A DNA stretch of 64,000 bases, taken from Treponema sp. OMZ 790 (GTDB lineage Bacteria > Spirochaetota > Spirochaetia > Treponematales > Treponemataceae). The position numbers and the translations under genes are program-made. A model generated the notes under the pieces. The model was not told where the DNA came from, made no database searches, and worked only from the letters and a program-made list of their open reading frames with translations. The stretch lies in contig NZ_CP051201.1 in NCBI RefSeq assembly GCF_024181285.1, positions 2,666,001 to 2,730,000 on the forward strand. The letters are read 5' to 3'. Numbering within the stretch: the stretch's first letter is position 1; the number at the start of each line of letters is the position of its first letter. Of this stretch, positions 37,318 through 46,119 are shown piece by piece.

Positions 37318-37671
37318 TTATTCTCCTACTTTCGGATCAGAACCAAACTCGTTATCGCCTTTTGTTCCTTCGGTTGCCATCAAAACGATCATCCATATAG
37401 GACCAACTAACGGAATAAAAGATATAAATATCCAATACCAAGGCTTATCTATATCATGTAACCGCCTTATTTGTACTGCAAGAGAGGGTAAAAATACGGC
37501 TAAACCGTATAAATATCCTAAAAATCCGGTACCTAAGACAAAATCAAGAATACTAATTATTAGAACGATGACTGCATTAAATAACACAAACATCCAATAT
37601 TCTTTTCGCCGGGCACGACCCTCAAAAACAACATACTTTTTAAGTACATCCAAATAGTAGTTCATAATCAA
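37318..37671 (-). CDS. DUF805 family membrane protein
   Basis: A 117-residue inner-membrane protein with three to four hydrophobic spans. GRARRKEYWMF at the start, VQIRRLHDIDKPWYW in the middle and EGTKGDNEFGSDP at the end are standard for DUF805 (YhaH/YhaI-like). Function unknown. AAGGAG precedes the ATG. Confidence 0.92.
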   Translation of the reverse strand: MIMNYYLDVLKKYVVFEGRARRKEYWMFVLFNAVIVLIISILDFVLGTGFLGYLYGLAVFLPSLAVQIRRLHDIDKPWYWIFISFIPLVGPIWMIVLMATEGTKGDNEFGSDPKVGE

Positions 37672-37763
37672 ACTCTCCTTAACAGTATTTTTATTGTTAA
37701 TATTTTGATAATATAATTGTCGCTCAATTTTTATATTTTGTCAAGTGTTCATTTTCCCATATG

Positions 37764-37792
37764 TTGACAAATAGACTTATTTAATGTAATAA
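37764..37792 (+). promoter_or_regulatory. sigma-70-type promoter of ion permease gene
   Basis: TTGACA (37764-37769), 17 bases, TAATAA (37787-37792). The leader would be only about 16 bases but still includes AGGAG. Confidence 0.6.
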
Positions 37793-37815
37793 TTCTCGCT
37801 TTAGGAGATAACATC

Positions 37816-39102
37816 ATGGTTACAGATCCCCTCATTCTTGCAGCCGTATTATTCGGGCTGACCTATGTTTTGATGATTACCCTGACCAACCACAGACCCA
37901 TAGTTGCCTGTTCGTCAGCCCTCATCTTTGTTCTTTTAGGAATTTTACCTTATAATGAAGTTTTTTTTGCAATAGATTGGAACGTTATTTTAATGATTGC
38001 AGGAACAATGGGCTTGGTTGCCCTATTTACCGAATCCAAGATGCCTCAACGCATTGCAGATAAAATCATAAACAATGTACCCGATGTAAAATGGATAATA
38101 GTATGTCTATCTCTTTTCGCCGGTTTTATTTCAGCTTTTATGGATAATGTGGCTACGGTACTTATGCTTGCTCCCATTGCAATTGTTCTATCAAAAAAGC
38201 TGAATATGTCGCCCGTTAAGCCCATAATCGCTATTTCGATTTCGGCAAATCTTCAAGGAGCGGCTACCTTGGTGGGAGATACAACCTCAATTCTTTTGGG
38301 AAGCCATTTAAACATGACCTTCTTTGACTTCTTTTGGTATTTGGGAAAACCTTCTCTTTTCTTTGCCGTTGAAATTGCAGCAGTGGCAGCCACAGGAATT
38401 ATCTATTTTATTTTCCGCAAAGCAAACGAAAAGCCTGATAAGGTTGAACTTACCAAAGTAACGGATTATTTCCCCTCAATACTCCTTCTTGTAATGATTG
38501 TTCTTATGATTGGTGCTTCATTTTTGCCGGAAGATAAAAAACCTCAAACTATAAACGGACTGATTTGTACAGGCCTTATGATTGTGGGTATTATTTACAA
38601 TATCATAAGAACAAAAAAATTTGATATTCTAAAGGTTGTAAAAAAAGAACTCAGCCTCGAAACCCTCTTTTTACTCATGGGACTTTTTACGATTATAGCA
38701 GCCGTTACCAAAGCCGGAGTCATTCAAGCCATTGCCGACTGGTTCTTAACCCTCGGTTCAAACGTATTTTTAATTTACACAATCATTGTATGGGGCTCGG
38801 TTTTAATTTCGGCCTTTGTCGATAATATTCCCTATGTAGCTGCAATGATTCCCATTATACAAATACTTTCGGCAGGGCTTAATGTTGCTTCTCCCATTTT
38901 GTTCTTCGGTCTGCTTTCAGGTGCAACCCTCGGAGGAAACATAACCCCTATAGGAGCGTCTGCAAATATTACTTCCCTCGGTATTTTAAGAAACGAAGGC
39001 TATCAGGTAAAAAACGGCGAATTTATGAAGATGAGCGTTCCTTACACCCTTACGGCAGTCATGATAGGCTATGTTCTTATTTGGCTTTGTTACGGTGTAT
39101 GA
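37816..39102 (+). CDS. ArsB/NhaD-type ion permease (SLC13/IT superfamily)
   Basis: A 428-residue membrane protein with about eleven to twelve spans. The two inverted halves carry FISAFMDNVATVLMLAPI and ISAFVDNIPYVAAMIPI, the D-N motifs of the ion transporter superfamily, and ITPIGASANITSLGI near the end. Members transport sodium/protons, arsenite, citrate or other anions; which applies here is unclear. Followed by the cobalamin adenosyltransferase gene on the same strand. Confidence 0.85.
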   Translation: MVTDPLILAAVLFGLTYVLMITLTNHRPIVACSSALIFVLLGILPYNEVFFAIDWNVILMIAGTMGLVALFTESKMPQRIADKIINNVPDVKWIIVCLSLFAGFISAFMDNVATVLMLAPIAIVLSKKLNMSPVKPIIAISISANLQGAATLVGDTTSILLGSHLNMTFFDFFWYLGKPSLFFAVEIAAVAATGIIYFIFRKANEKPDKVELTKVTDYFPSILLLVMIVLMIGASFLPEDKKPQTINGLICTGLMIVGIIYNIIRTKKFDILKVVKKELSLETLFLLMGLFTIIAAVTKAGVIQAIADWFLTLGSNVFLIYTIIVWGSVLISAFVDNIPYVAAMIPIIQILSAGLNVASPILFFGLLSGATLGGNITPIGASANITSLGILRNEGYQVKNGEFMKMSVPYTLTAVMIGYVLIWLCYGV

Positions 39103-39175
39103 TTGTATCTTTAATAAAATGCCTGTATAATTATAGTTGACTTTATAAGTCGAATTACTTTTTTGGAGGAATAGA

Positions 39176-39691
39176 ATGAAAAAAGGTTATGTTCAAGTTT
39201 ACACCGGAGACGGTAAGGGAAAAACTACGGCAGCTTTCGGACTTGCCCTTAGAGCTGTCTGCGCCGGATACAAGGTTTATATCGGTCAGTTTTTAAAGGG
39301 AATGAATTACAGCGAGCTAAAAGCTCCCGAGTATCTGCCCAACCTTGAAATAGAGCAATATGGAGAAGCTCATTTTGTTCATAATGATCCTACCGAAAAG
39401 GATATTCAAAGAGCAAATGAAGGCTTGGATAAGATTGAAAAAATAATTATGTCAGGCGATTACGATGTCGTCATCATGGAAGAGGTCAATGTTGCCCTTT
39501 TATACGGTCTTTTTGACATTGAACGCATCCTGCACATCATCAAAAATAAGCCCGAAACGGTTGAGCTCATCTTGACAGGCCGCTATGCAAATAAAAAGAT
39601 AATTGAAGCTGCCGACCTTGTAACGGAAATGAAGATGATAAAACATTATTTTAATGACGGTGTACAGGCAAGACGCGGTATAGAATCTTAA
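39176..39691 (+). CDS. cobO: cob(I)yrinic acid a,c-diamide adenosyltransferase
   Basis: A 171-residue ATP:corrinoid adenosyltransferase of the CobA/CobO/BtuR type, forming the cobalt-adenosyl bond of adenosylcobalamin. The P-loop TGDGKGKTTAAFG is at about 10-22; YDVVIMEEVNVALLYGL and ELILTGRYA follow in the usual order, and the family-typical end is KHYFNDGVQARRGIE. GGAGG precedes the ATG. No other cobalamin gene is nearby, so salvage of imported corrinoids is likely. Confidence 0.93.
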   Translation: MKKGYVQVYTGDGKGKTTAAFGLALRAVCAGYKVYIGQFLKGMNYSELKAPEYLPNLEIEQYGEAHFVHNDPTEKDIQRANEGLDKIEKIIMSGDYDVVIMEEVNVALLYGLFDIERILHIIKNKPETVELILTGRYANKKIIEAADLVTEMKMIKHYFNDGVQARRGIES

Positions 39692-39700
39692 AAACGCCGA

Positions 39701-40048
39701 TGGAGATGGGGGGAATTGAACCCCCGTCCCGAAAAGGGAATCAGAAGCGTCTACAGGCTTATCGGTGCGAGGTAGTTGTCGGGATCCGGTAGCAGCACCG
39801 AAAGCGTCGAATCCTTAGTGCAGAAAAAGTCCTTTTTAACGTCCGCACACCGCTAAAAAGCAAGCCCCGATTGGCGTCGGAATCATGCCCCGCTCGGAGC
39901 AGTGCAAAGCAGATTCCGCGATTATGCAGCTAAGGCGTAATCGAAACTGTCGTTATTTTCGGCAGTTATAATGTTTGCCGAATCAGGAGATCGGCACTCC
40001 GCCTGCAGCTTAAGCCTCCGTCTTTCCGGTCGAAACCGGAACATCCCC
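39701..40048 (-). ncRNA. ssrA: transfer-messenger RNA
   Basis: The 5' end GGGGATGTTCCGGTTTCGAC (from 40048 down) and the 3' T-arm with GAACCCCC and encoded CCA (39703-39701) form the tRNA-like domain; about 348 nucleotides. The tag frame (39963-39922) reads AENNDSFDYALAA followed by TAA, with the normal ALAA degradation signal. The RNA rescues stalled ribosomes with SmpB. The tag matches what I recall for T. denticola. Its promoter lies inside the end of the permease gene at 40066. Confidence 0.96.
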
Positions 40049-40059
40049 AAGCTGTGAGT

Positions 40060-40089
40060 AATTTACTATATTTGTATGGAAAAGTCAAG
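40060..40089 (-). promoter_or_regulatory. ssrA promoter
   Basis: On the minus strand TTGACT (40089-40084), 17 bases, TAAATT (40065-40060), ending 12 bases before the mature tmRNA 5' end. The -35 and spacer lie within the last codons of the ABC permease. Confidence 0.6.
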
Positions 40090-40830
40090 AGTGGAAACTT
40101 TTTTTACTCCCTTTTGCAAAAAGGCTGCAAGTAAAACGGCTATCCCTGTCCATGCAAAGATAGAGGCAGTTTCAAGCTGGACCTTAGCCGTCTGAAAAGC
40201 GGAACCGATGCCGTATTTCGGCTGGCTCAAGACCTCAGCCATTATAACAACCTTTACGGCAAAACCGGTACTTAAAACATAGCCGTTCTTTAAAAAAGGC
40301 CTTATACATGGGAGGTATAAACTTTTTAATCTTTTACTGAAAGGAACATTAAAATCATAAGACATTTCTATTAAATTCTTGTCTATATTTTTTACCCCAT
40401 CCACAATGTTTCTATACAAAATAGGGAGAACTATCAAGCTTGCAACAAAGATGGGTGTCATGTTCGATTTAAACCAAATCAAAGCTAAAAGCAAAACGGA
40501 TATTGTAGGGCTGGATTTTAAAATATTTTCGAGAGCAGACAGGAAATCTTCAATATTTTTATTTAAACCGGAAATTATTCCGAATGCAAAGGCAATAAGT
40601 GAATCGACGGCCAATGTTATAAAAATCCTAATAAGAGAGCTTAATATGAAAACATAGGTTTCTTTGGTTTTTATAATAAGAACAAAAGCCGAGACTATTT
40701 CTTTAAGAGGGGGAACAATAAGCGGAGCCTTTAAGATTTGTGCAAAAAGCTCCCAAAGGATGAGACAAAAAAAGACACCGCTTATTTTATAAATTTTAAA
40801 CTTATTTTGCCTTGTAGTAAAAAGCATCAT
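40066..40830 (-). CDS. ABC importer permease (NitT/TauT type)
   Basis: A 254-residue permease with about six spans and the EAA-like loop DFNVPFSKRLKSLYLPCIRPF near residue 165, as in SsuC/TauC/ThiX-type importers for organosulfonates, nitrate or pyrimidine thiamine precursors. ATG 40830 has GGAAG nine bases upstream; the gene overlaps the binding-protein gene by 29 bases. No ATPase gene is present next to it. Confidence 0.88.
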   Translation of the reverse strand: MMLFTTRQNKFKIYKISGVFFCLILWELFAQILKAPLIVPPLKEIVSAFVLIIKTKETYVFILSSLIRIFITLAVDSLIAFAFGIISGLNKNIEDFLSALENILKSSPTISVLLLALIWFKSNMTPIFVASLIVLPILYRNIVDGVKNIDKNLIEMSYDFNVPFSKRLKSLYLPCIRPFLKNGYVLSTGFAVKVVIMAEVLSQPKYGIGSAFQTAKVQLETASIFAWTGIAVLLAAFLQKGVKKVSTLDFSIQI

Positions 40831-41779
40831 CAGGCAAACTTCCGCCTATAAATTTAGGATTTGTTTCAGCTAAAACCTTTAAATAAGCTTCTACAGCAGA
40901 TCTTGCTTTTTCAGCCTCGACAAAAGCTATGTTCAATTTTGGGATAGCCTTCGATAGAATAGGAGGCGGGGGCAATGCAGCAATTTGAGAAGCGTACTCG
41001 GCAGCCTTTTGAGGGTTTACATTTACCCATTCAGACGACTCTTTAACCTTATCCAAAAAAGCTTTTACATATTCAGGATGCTTTTTTGCAAATTCGGCAT
41101 TAACAATTAAAGAGGCTTGAGGATAAGAAGCTCCGGCGAAAAACTTTTTCCATTCGGCTTGGATATCTATGATTACCTTGGTACCGGGCTTTTTTGTCAT
41201 AATCATGCTGAGAGAAGGCTGTGCAGCAACTGCAAGCTTAGCTTTTCCGCTTATAAAGGCCGGGGGAATATCTCCTGCGGCCGCTACATACTCAAAACTC
41301 ACATCCTTATCAGGATCAAGACCGTTTTTCTTCAAAATTTCACGCACCGTTAAATCGGGAGCATTATTCCTTCCAAAAGAATAAAGAGTATTTCCTTTTA
41401 AATCACTCACAGAAGAAACAGGTTCGGAACTTATAATATAAAGATTTCCCCAAATAATGGGAGCCAATAATTTTATATTTTTTTGTTTGGAATATAAAAC
41501 CGATGCAAGATTGGTCGGCACAACTGCAATATCTGCTTCGCCCGATAAAACTCTTGCCTGTAAGAGTTCAGGACCGGCAAGAACTTCATATTCCGTTTTA
41601 AAATTATCAAACTGTACCTTTTCATACACAAGCTTAGAAAGAGCTGCAGCCGGCGCTCCTGCGGGCACCGCAACTTTAACCTTAAAACCATCATTTACAG
41701 ATTTTTCTTTATTTCCTCCTGCAAATAGTAAGCTAAGACCAACAAACAAGAAAAAAAAATTCAAACACGTTTTTTTCAC
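40802..41779 (-). CDS. ABC importer solute-binding protein (NMT1/SsuA-like)
   Basis: A protein of about 325 residues with an N-terminal signal peptide (MKKTCLNFFFLFVGLSLLFAGG) lacking a lipobox Cys, so soluble periplasmic or retained. The body (KVAVPAGAPAAALSKLVYE, GEADIAVVPTNLA, VSSVSDLKGNTLYSFG) is typical of NMT1/THI5-like binding proteins. I choose GTG at 41779, five bases after GGAGG; an in-frame TTG at 41791 lies at the ribosome site itself. Substrate class: sulfonate, nitrate or thiamine precursor type. Confidence 0.85.
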   Translation of the reverse strand: MKKTCLNFFFLFVGLSLLFAGGNKEKSVNDGFKVKVAVPAGAPAAALSKLVYEKVQFDNFKTEYEVLAGPELLQARVLSGEADIAVVPTNLASVLYSKQKNIKLLAPIIWGNLYIISSEPVSSVSDLKGNTLYSFGRNNAPDLTVREILKKNGLDPDKDVSFEYVAAAGDIPPAFISGKAKLAVAAQPSLSMIMTKKPGTKVIIDIQAEWKKFFAGASYPQASLIVNAEFAKKHPEYVKAFLDKVKESSEWVNVNPQKAAEYASQIAALPPPPILSKAIPKLNIAFVEAEKARSAVEAYLKVLAETNPKFIGGSLPDDAFYYKAK

Positions 41780-41858
41780 ATTTTCCTCCAAATATAATTA
41801 TTGTTGATATGTCAAGCATACTATAAATAGTATTTTTGGGTCAAGAGATAAATGTAGT

Positions 41859-42992
41859 TTATCGGCCCAAAACATTTAAAGCTATTTTATCTTCAGGGTT
41901 TATTTCTAAAACCGTTCTAAAAAATGCTTCAGCTTCTTCCTGCCGTCCTCTTTTCAGTGCAAGGATTCCCAAATTCGAAATAATTTTAATATTTTCAGTG
42001 TCAAAATTTAAAGCATCTACAAGATATTTTTCGGCCTCATCAAAACTCTTTAACTCCATACAACAAATTGCCAGCTCATTGTAAGCATCACAAAGAGGTG
42101 CTTTGTCCGGAACTTCAGACGATTCTAACAGTTCTATAGTCTGCAAAAAGGAAGATTTGGCATCTTCCCATCGGCTCATTCTTCTCAAAGCCCAAGCCAA
42201 TAAAAACCAAGCATTCCACACTTTAGGATTTTTTCTCAAAAAAAGCTTTATACTTTCGGCGGCTTTTTCTTCTTCGCCTAAATCGATATATCTGTGAGCT
42301 TCTTGAAAAAGGTCATCGTCTAGAGCTTGCTCTGAAATAGTTTTAAGCAGCTTTGAAGCCTTAGCTTTTCTTACTTGTGCTGTCTCAGAAGATGAGGTTT
42401 CGATCTGTAAATAAGTTTGCAAAAGAGACTTTGATTTTGCATAGTTTTTCCGTTTAATGAAAAAATAAGCGGCGTTAAAAAAAGCATCCGGCAGAGGCGG
42501 TTCAGAACTAATCAAATCCAAATAGAAATTTTCAGCCCTTTTACTAAATGAGGCAGCTTCTTCAAAAAACTCTCTCATCTCACAATACTGCGAACGCTCC
42601 TCCATCAAAAGAGCAAGATTTAATTTGGTTATTCCGTCTTGAGGATTTAAACCTTCAAGAGAAAGCAATATTTCTTCAGCCATATCAAAATCGCCGTTTT
42701 TGGTTTTGATTATCGCAGCCTGAGTCATTTCCTTTCGTATATCGGGGCGGAGGAGATTAAATATCTTTCTGTAATATTGTATATGAATATTTTCGCGGTC
42801 ATAGGCAAAAACCGTAAGCATTCCGGCAAGAATCATTTCGGGACTCATATCTTCGGCTTTGAATTCTTCTTTTTTTTCGGTCTCTGATAATCGAATCGGA
42901 AGAGGAATAGAAGGATCCAAGCCTTCAAAAAATTTTTCTACTTGGTCCGCAGGTATATTAACGTATAAAAGCGAATCTATGGGATTGTGCAT
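41859..42992 (-). CDS. tetratricopeptide-repeat protein
   Basis: A 377-residue soluble protein. Several TPR units of 34 residues are visible, the clearest at about 300-375 (DAYNELAICCMELKSFDEAEKYLVDAL then IISNLGILALKRGRQEEAEAFF, each read in pieces). TPRs form protein-protein interfaces; partner unknown. AGGAG precedes the ATG. It lies about 40 bases downstream of the PlzA gene on the same strand, so a link to c-di-GMP signalling is possible but unproven. Confidence 0.85.
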   Translation of the reverse strand: MHNPIDSLLYVNIPADQVEKFFEGLDPSIPLPIRLSETEKKEEFKAEDMSPEMILAGMLTVFAYDRENIHIQYYRKIFNLLRPDIRKEMTQAAIIKTKNGDFDMAEEILLSLEGLNPQDGITKLNLALLMEERSQYCEMREFFEEAASFSKRAENFYLDLISSEPPLPDAFFNAAYFFIKRKNYAKSKSLLQTYLQIETSSSETAQVRKAKASKLLKTISEQALDDDLFQEAHRYIDLGEEEKAAESIKLFLRKNPKVWNAWFLLAWALRRMSRWEDAKSSFLQTIELLESSEVPDKAPLCDAYNELAICCMELKSFDEAEKYLVDALNFDTENIKIISNLGILALKRGRQEEAEAFFRTVLEINPEDKIALNVLGR

Positions 42993-43032
42993 TTTTTCTC
43001 CTAAATTTTGTTAAACTAAGATTTTTAATAAT

Positions 43033-43974
43033 TTATTCTGCAGAAACTTGATCAGAGGCAGCATTTGGAGGAAGAGGATTTAAAGAAGGCTGCTCAAGTC
43101 CTTCAGATTGTGAAAAAGATTCTGCAGGAGCAACATCATCCAAAAAATCATCTCCAAAACCGGCCGATGATGATTTTCTAAAAACGGAAAAGTGTTTATT
43201 TAAATACATCTTATACATCATAGGAATACTTTGAGGATAATATTGAATTGCAACAGCAACCAGATCTTTTCTTCCTTCGACAGGTTCCGTTCTTATCGTT
43301 CTTCCCTTTATACCGAAAACCGAATGAGGATCTTCAAAGGTAAATCGGAGTATTACCTCTTTATTCATTAAAAAATTAGCCACACCTACAAGAAGTATTT
43401 TTGAACCTGAAAATGAAAGGTCTCTGATAATACATCGCCTCGGAACATTATCAACATATACAACAGTTCCTTTTTCAACAAGTCCTATTCTTCTGCTTAT
43501 TTCGGGAGTAAGCATAACTCTTTCATTTTGACGTTTTTGCGAGTTTATATTGGCTTCAAGCAATAGACCTAATTTTTCAATTAAATCATCCGGAGCTCTT
43601 TGAGTATATTCAAAGGTTATTAAGACAAGGTCATGATTACCGGCTTCATAAGCAGAAAGACCTATCAATTTGGCAGCAACAAAAAATGAAAGAGAATCTT
43701 TTCCATCAGAATCAAAAAAAGCAAATCGTATATTTACTGACGTTATACCGCTTCTCAATTTGTCGATAAAACCACTTTTTTTGCCGCAAATTATTTTAGC
43801 CTTTGTCATAGAAGCCGAATTGATAATGCAGGGCCATTGTCCGCCGGAACAGCGTACAAAAACTTGCTTAGGATCAAAATTCAGGGTAGAAACAACTTCT
43901 TTTGAGAAAGTTACATCTATATCTTTATATAAGTTGTAATATCTGTTTAACTGCTGACTTACTGCAAAGGCCAT
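43033..43974 (-). CDS. plzA: PilZ-domain c-di-GMP receptor, PlzA-like
   Basis: A 313-residue cytosolic protein. The N-terminal half resembles the PilZN-type domain of Borrelia PlzA; the C-terminal half has the c-di-GMP-binding pattern VPRRCIIRDLSFSGSKIL (RxxxR followed by D-x-S-x-x-G) near residues 180-197. The last 45 residues are acidic and low in complexity. In T. denticola a PilZ protein of this kind has been tied to motility and virulence (established knowledge, from memory). The ribosome site is weak. Upstream are the SRP RNA and tRNA genes. Confidence 0.88.
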   Translation of the reverse strand: MAFAVSQQLNRYYNLYKDIDVTFSKEVVSTLNFDPKQVFVRCSGGQWPCIINSASMTKAKIICGKKSGFIDKLRSGITSVNIRFAFFDSDGKDSLSFFVAAKLIGLSAYEAGNHDLVLITFEYTQRAPDDLIEKLGLLLEANINSQKRQNERVMLTPEISRRIGLVEKGTVVYVDNVPRRCIIRDLSFSGSKILLVGVANFLMNKEVILRFTFEDPHSVFGIKGRTIRTEPVEGRKDLVAVAIQYYPQSIPMMYKMYLNKHFSVFRKSSSAGFGDDFLDDVAPAESFSQSEGLEQPSLNPLPPNAASDQVSAE

Positions 43975-44027
43975 ATTTATATGATAATGGTTATTCGGTA
44001 AAAGGTCAATAAGGCTGTAATAAAAAA

Positions 44028-44121
44028 CCCGGGAACACTACGGCACAAAAAGAATTAATCTACCGCTGCTTCCTTCCGGATCTGACGGGGTTCGAAAAAC
44101 CTTTCTTGCATAGGCCCCGGG
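44028..44121 (-). ncRNA. ffs: bacterial small SRP RNA (4.5S)
   Basis: The minus strand contains the universally conserved core GTCAGATCCGGAAGGAAGCA followed by GCGGTA, and the ends CCCGGGG and TTCCCGGG pair to close a long hairpin of about 94 nucleotides. The RNA works with Ffh in co-translational membrane targeting. Exact ends are estimates. Confidence 0.92.
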
Positions 44122-44122
44122 A

Positions 44123-44209
44123 CGGAGAGAGAGGGATTCGAACCCTCGGTACCATCTCTGGCACACACGACTTCCAATCGTGTACCTTCGACCACTCGGA
44201 CATCTCTCC
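44123..44209 (-). tRNA. tRNA-Ser(GGA)
   Basis: Acceptor GGAGAGA pairs with TCTCTCC; anticodon loop TTGGAAG gives GGA; long variable arm as in class II tRNAs; T-arm GGTTCGAATCC. Reads UCC/UCU. CCA is not encoded. Part of a five-tRNA cluster. Confidence 0.95.
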
Positions 44210-44257
44210 AAAAGTTAAGGAATGCGTTTACGATTAAACCTTTTCTCCGTAGTAAAA

Positions 44258-44342
44258 CGGAGAGAGGGGGATTCGAACCCCCGGTACCTTGCGGTACAAC
44301 GGTTTTCGAGACCGCCCGATTCGACCGCTCTCGCATCTCTCC
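44258..44342 (-). tRNA. tRNA-Ser(CGA)
   Basis: Acceptor GGAGAGA pairs with TCTCTCC; anticodon loop CTCGAAA gives CGA; long variable arm with GTACCGCAAGGTAC; T-arm GGTTCGAATCC. Reads UCG. Confidence 0.95.
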
Positions 44343-44391
44343 AAAAAAAAAGCCGGTTGAAAATAAAAATATTTTTTCCGCCGGCTATTAG

Positions 44392-44465
44392 CGAGGCTAG
44401 GCGGGTTCGAACTGCCGACCTTCAGATCCGCAATCTGACGCTCTATCCAGCTGAGCTATAGCCTC
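44392..44465 (-). tRNA. tRNA-Arg(GCG)
   Basis: Acceptor GAGGCTA pairs with TAGCCTC; D-arm AGCTCAGCTGGATAGAGC; anticodon arm TCAGA-TTGCGGA-TCTGA gives anticodon GCG; T-arm CAGTTCGAACCCG. Most bacteria use ACG (inosine) for CGN codons, so GCG is notable. Confidence 0.93.
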
Positions 44466-44476
44466 AAAAAATTGTT

Positions 44477-44563
44477 CGGAGTAGGGGGGATTCGAACCCC
44501 CGGTACCCGTAAGGGTACAACTCCTTAGCAGGGAGCCCGATTCGACCGCTCTCGCACCACTCC
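44477..44563 (-). tRNA. tRNA-Ser(GCT)
   Basis: Acceptor GGAGTGG pairs with CTACTCC (one G-U type mismatch); anticodon loop CTGCTAA gives GCT; long variable arm with GTACCCTTACGGGTAC; T-arm GGTTCGAATCC. Reads AGC/AGU. Confidence 0.95.
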
Positions 44564-44589
44564 AGAGTTTGTACAATCACAAACATTAA

Positions 44590-44674
44590 CGGAGCGAGAG
44601 GGATTCGAACCCCCGGTACCTCTCAGCACAACGGTTTTCAAGACCGCCGCCTTCAACCGCTCGGCCATCGCTCC
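44590..44674 (-). tRNA. tRNA-Ser(TGA)
   Basis: Acceptor GGAGCGA pairs with TCGCTCC; anticodon loop CTTGAAA gives TGA; long variable arm; T-arm GGTTCGAATCC. Reads UCA (and UCN by wobble). Confidence 0.95.
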
Positions 44675-44794
44675 AAAATGTAGATGGTATAATAACCCAA
44701 AAAACAGCTTTTTGTCAATAGGTAAAATTTTGTTTTTAAAGGTGAGAATTTTAGCCATAGTTATATATTTATCTATATAATTAAATATACTTAA

Positions 44795-44810
44795 TGTTTC
44801 ACGTGAAACA
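44795..44810. promoter_or_regulatory. parS site 1 (ParB centromere)
   Basis: The 16-bp palindrome TGTTTCACGTGAAACA is identical to the bacterial parS consensus. It is bound by ParB and normally clusters near the replication origin. Confidence 0.92.
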
Positions 44811-44865
44811 TTTTATAGTCTTGTATCACATAAGGCTTTATGATAAGATAACATCGGAGCAATTT

Positions 44866-46094
44866 ATGAACATAGTATCAGCAGAAAAGGCAGCAGAACT
44901 TTGTATTGGGAACAATATTATTTCGGGTTTTTTTTCAAAACCTGTAAAAAAAGATTCATCAATTCAAAAGATAAAATTAAGAAAAATCATTTTAAAAAAT
45001 CAAGAACAATATCAGTTTGAAATCTTTGAAGGCACAAAAGTTTCTCATAAAAATCTTTTATTTCAAACTCTAAAAAAAGAACTCGAAAGTCTTTTTTTGG
45101 ATTTTAAGATTGCAGAATTTAACTCTTCAAAAAATCAGTTTATTTTCTTACAAAATAATAAAGGCAATATTAGTTTTAAGACAAAACCTATAAAAAAAGA
45201 AAATCATCCAAATAAAGCAGATGTATCGTCAACCGAAATTTTTGTACATAACAAACAAAAAGAATATATTTTGAACACCTCAAAAATGCCTATCTTTTTA
45301 AAAAAGCTTAATTTTTTTACGGATGAAGGAAAAATAATTCAAAGCAAATACCATAAATTCCGGCAGATAAATAAGTATCTGGAATTTATAAAATCGGTTT
45401 TGCCCGAATTAAAAGATATTTTAAAAGAAAAGAAGGAGCTGCAGATTGTAGATTTTGGCTGCGGAAAGGCCTATTTAAGTTTTGCTCTTTACTACTATTT
45501 GACTGAAATTGAAAGGATGCCGGTTAAGATATGCGGCTTGGATCTAAAAGAGGATGTTATAGATTTTTGTAATAATTTAAGCAAAGAATGCGGTTTTAAA
45601 AATCTTATCTTTAAAGTAGGGATATAGGCCGATTTAAGTTTGATAAGGATCCGGATATGGTTATAAGCCTCCACGCATGCAATACTGCGACCGATTTAGC
45701 TATAGCAAAAGCAATCAAAAGCGGCACAAAAATAATATTTGCAGTTCCCTGCTGCCAACATGAACTCAACGCTCAAATTCGAAAAAATAAGGACAAGGTT
45801 ATAAAGTCTTTTTCGCCTATGCTTGATTACGGTATTATTACAGAAAAATTTGCTTCCCTTATGACGGATACAATTAGAGGAAAACTCCTCGAATCGGAAG
45901 GATATAGGGTGAGCGTAGAGGAATTTATCGAAACAGAACATACTCCTAAAAATATCGTAATCAAAGCCGTAAAACTAGATGACAAGGCCAAAAACAAAGA
46001 TATGATTGTTGAAAAAGGCAAAGCGGAATTTAAAGAAATAAAACAAGCTTTTTTAATTGAGCCTTGCTTGGAAAAGCTGTTAAATGAAAACTAA
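44866..46094 (+). pseudogene. class I SAM-dependent methyltransferase, frameshifted
   Basis: The first part ends at TAG 45625-45627 after FKVGI. Adding one base in the GGG run at about 45618-45621 restores LIFKVGDIGRFKFDKDPDMV and joins it to the downstream frame, which carries ISLHACNTATDLAI and AVPCCQHELN. Motif I is DFGCGKAYLSFAL near residue 205. So one indel splits a protein of roughly 408 residues, of the Methyltransf_32-like type with an N-terminal extension. Start ATG 44866 has GGAG upstream; the in-frame ATG at 44794 is part of parS. Substrate may be RNA (inference). Ogt follows. Confidence 0.8.
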
Positions 46095-46119
46095 GAAAAA
46101 CAATGGTATAGAGGAAATT

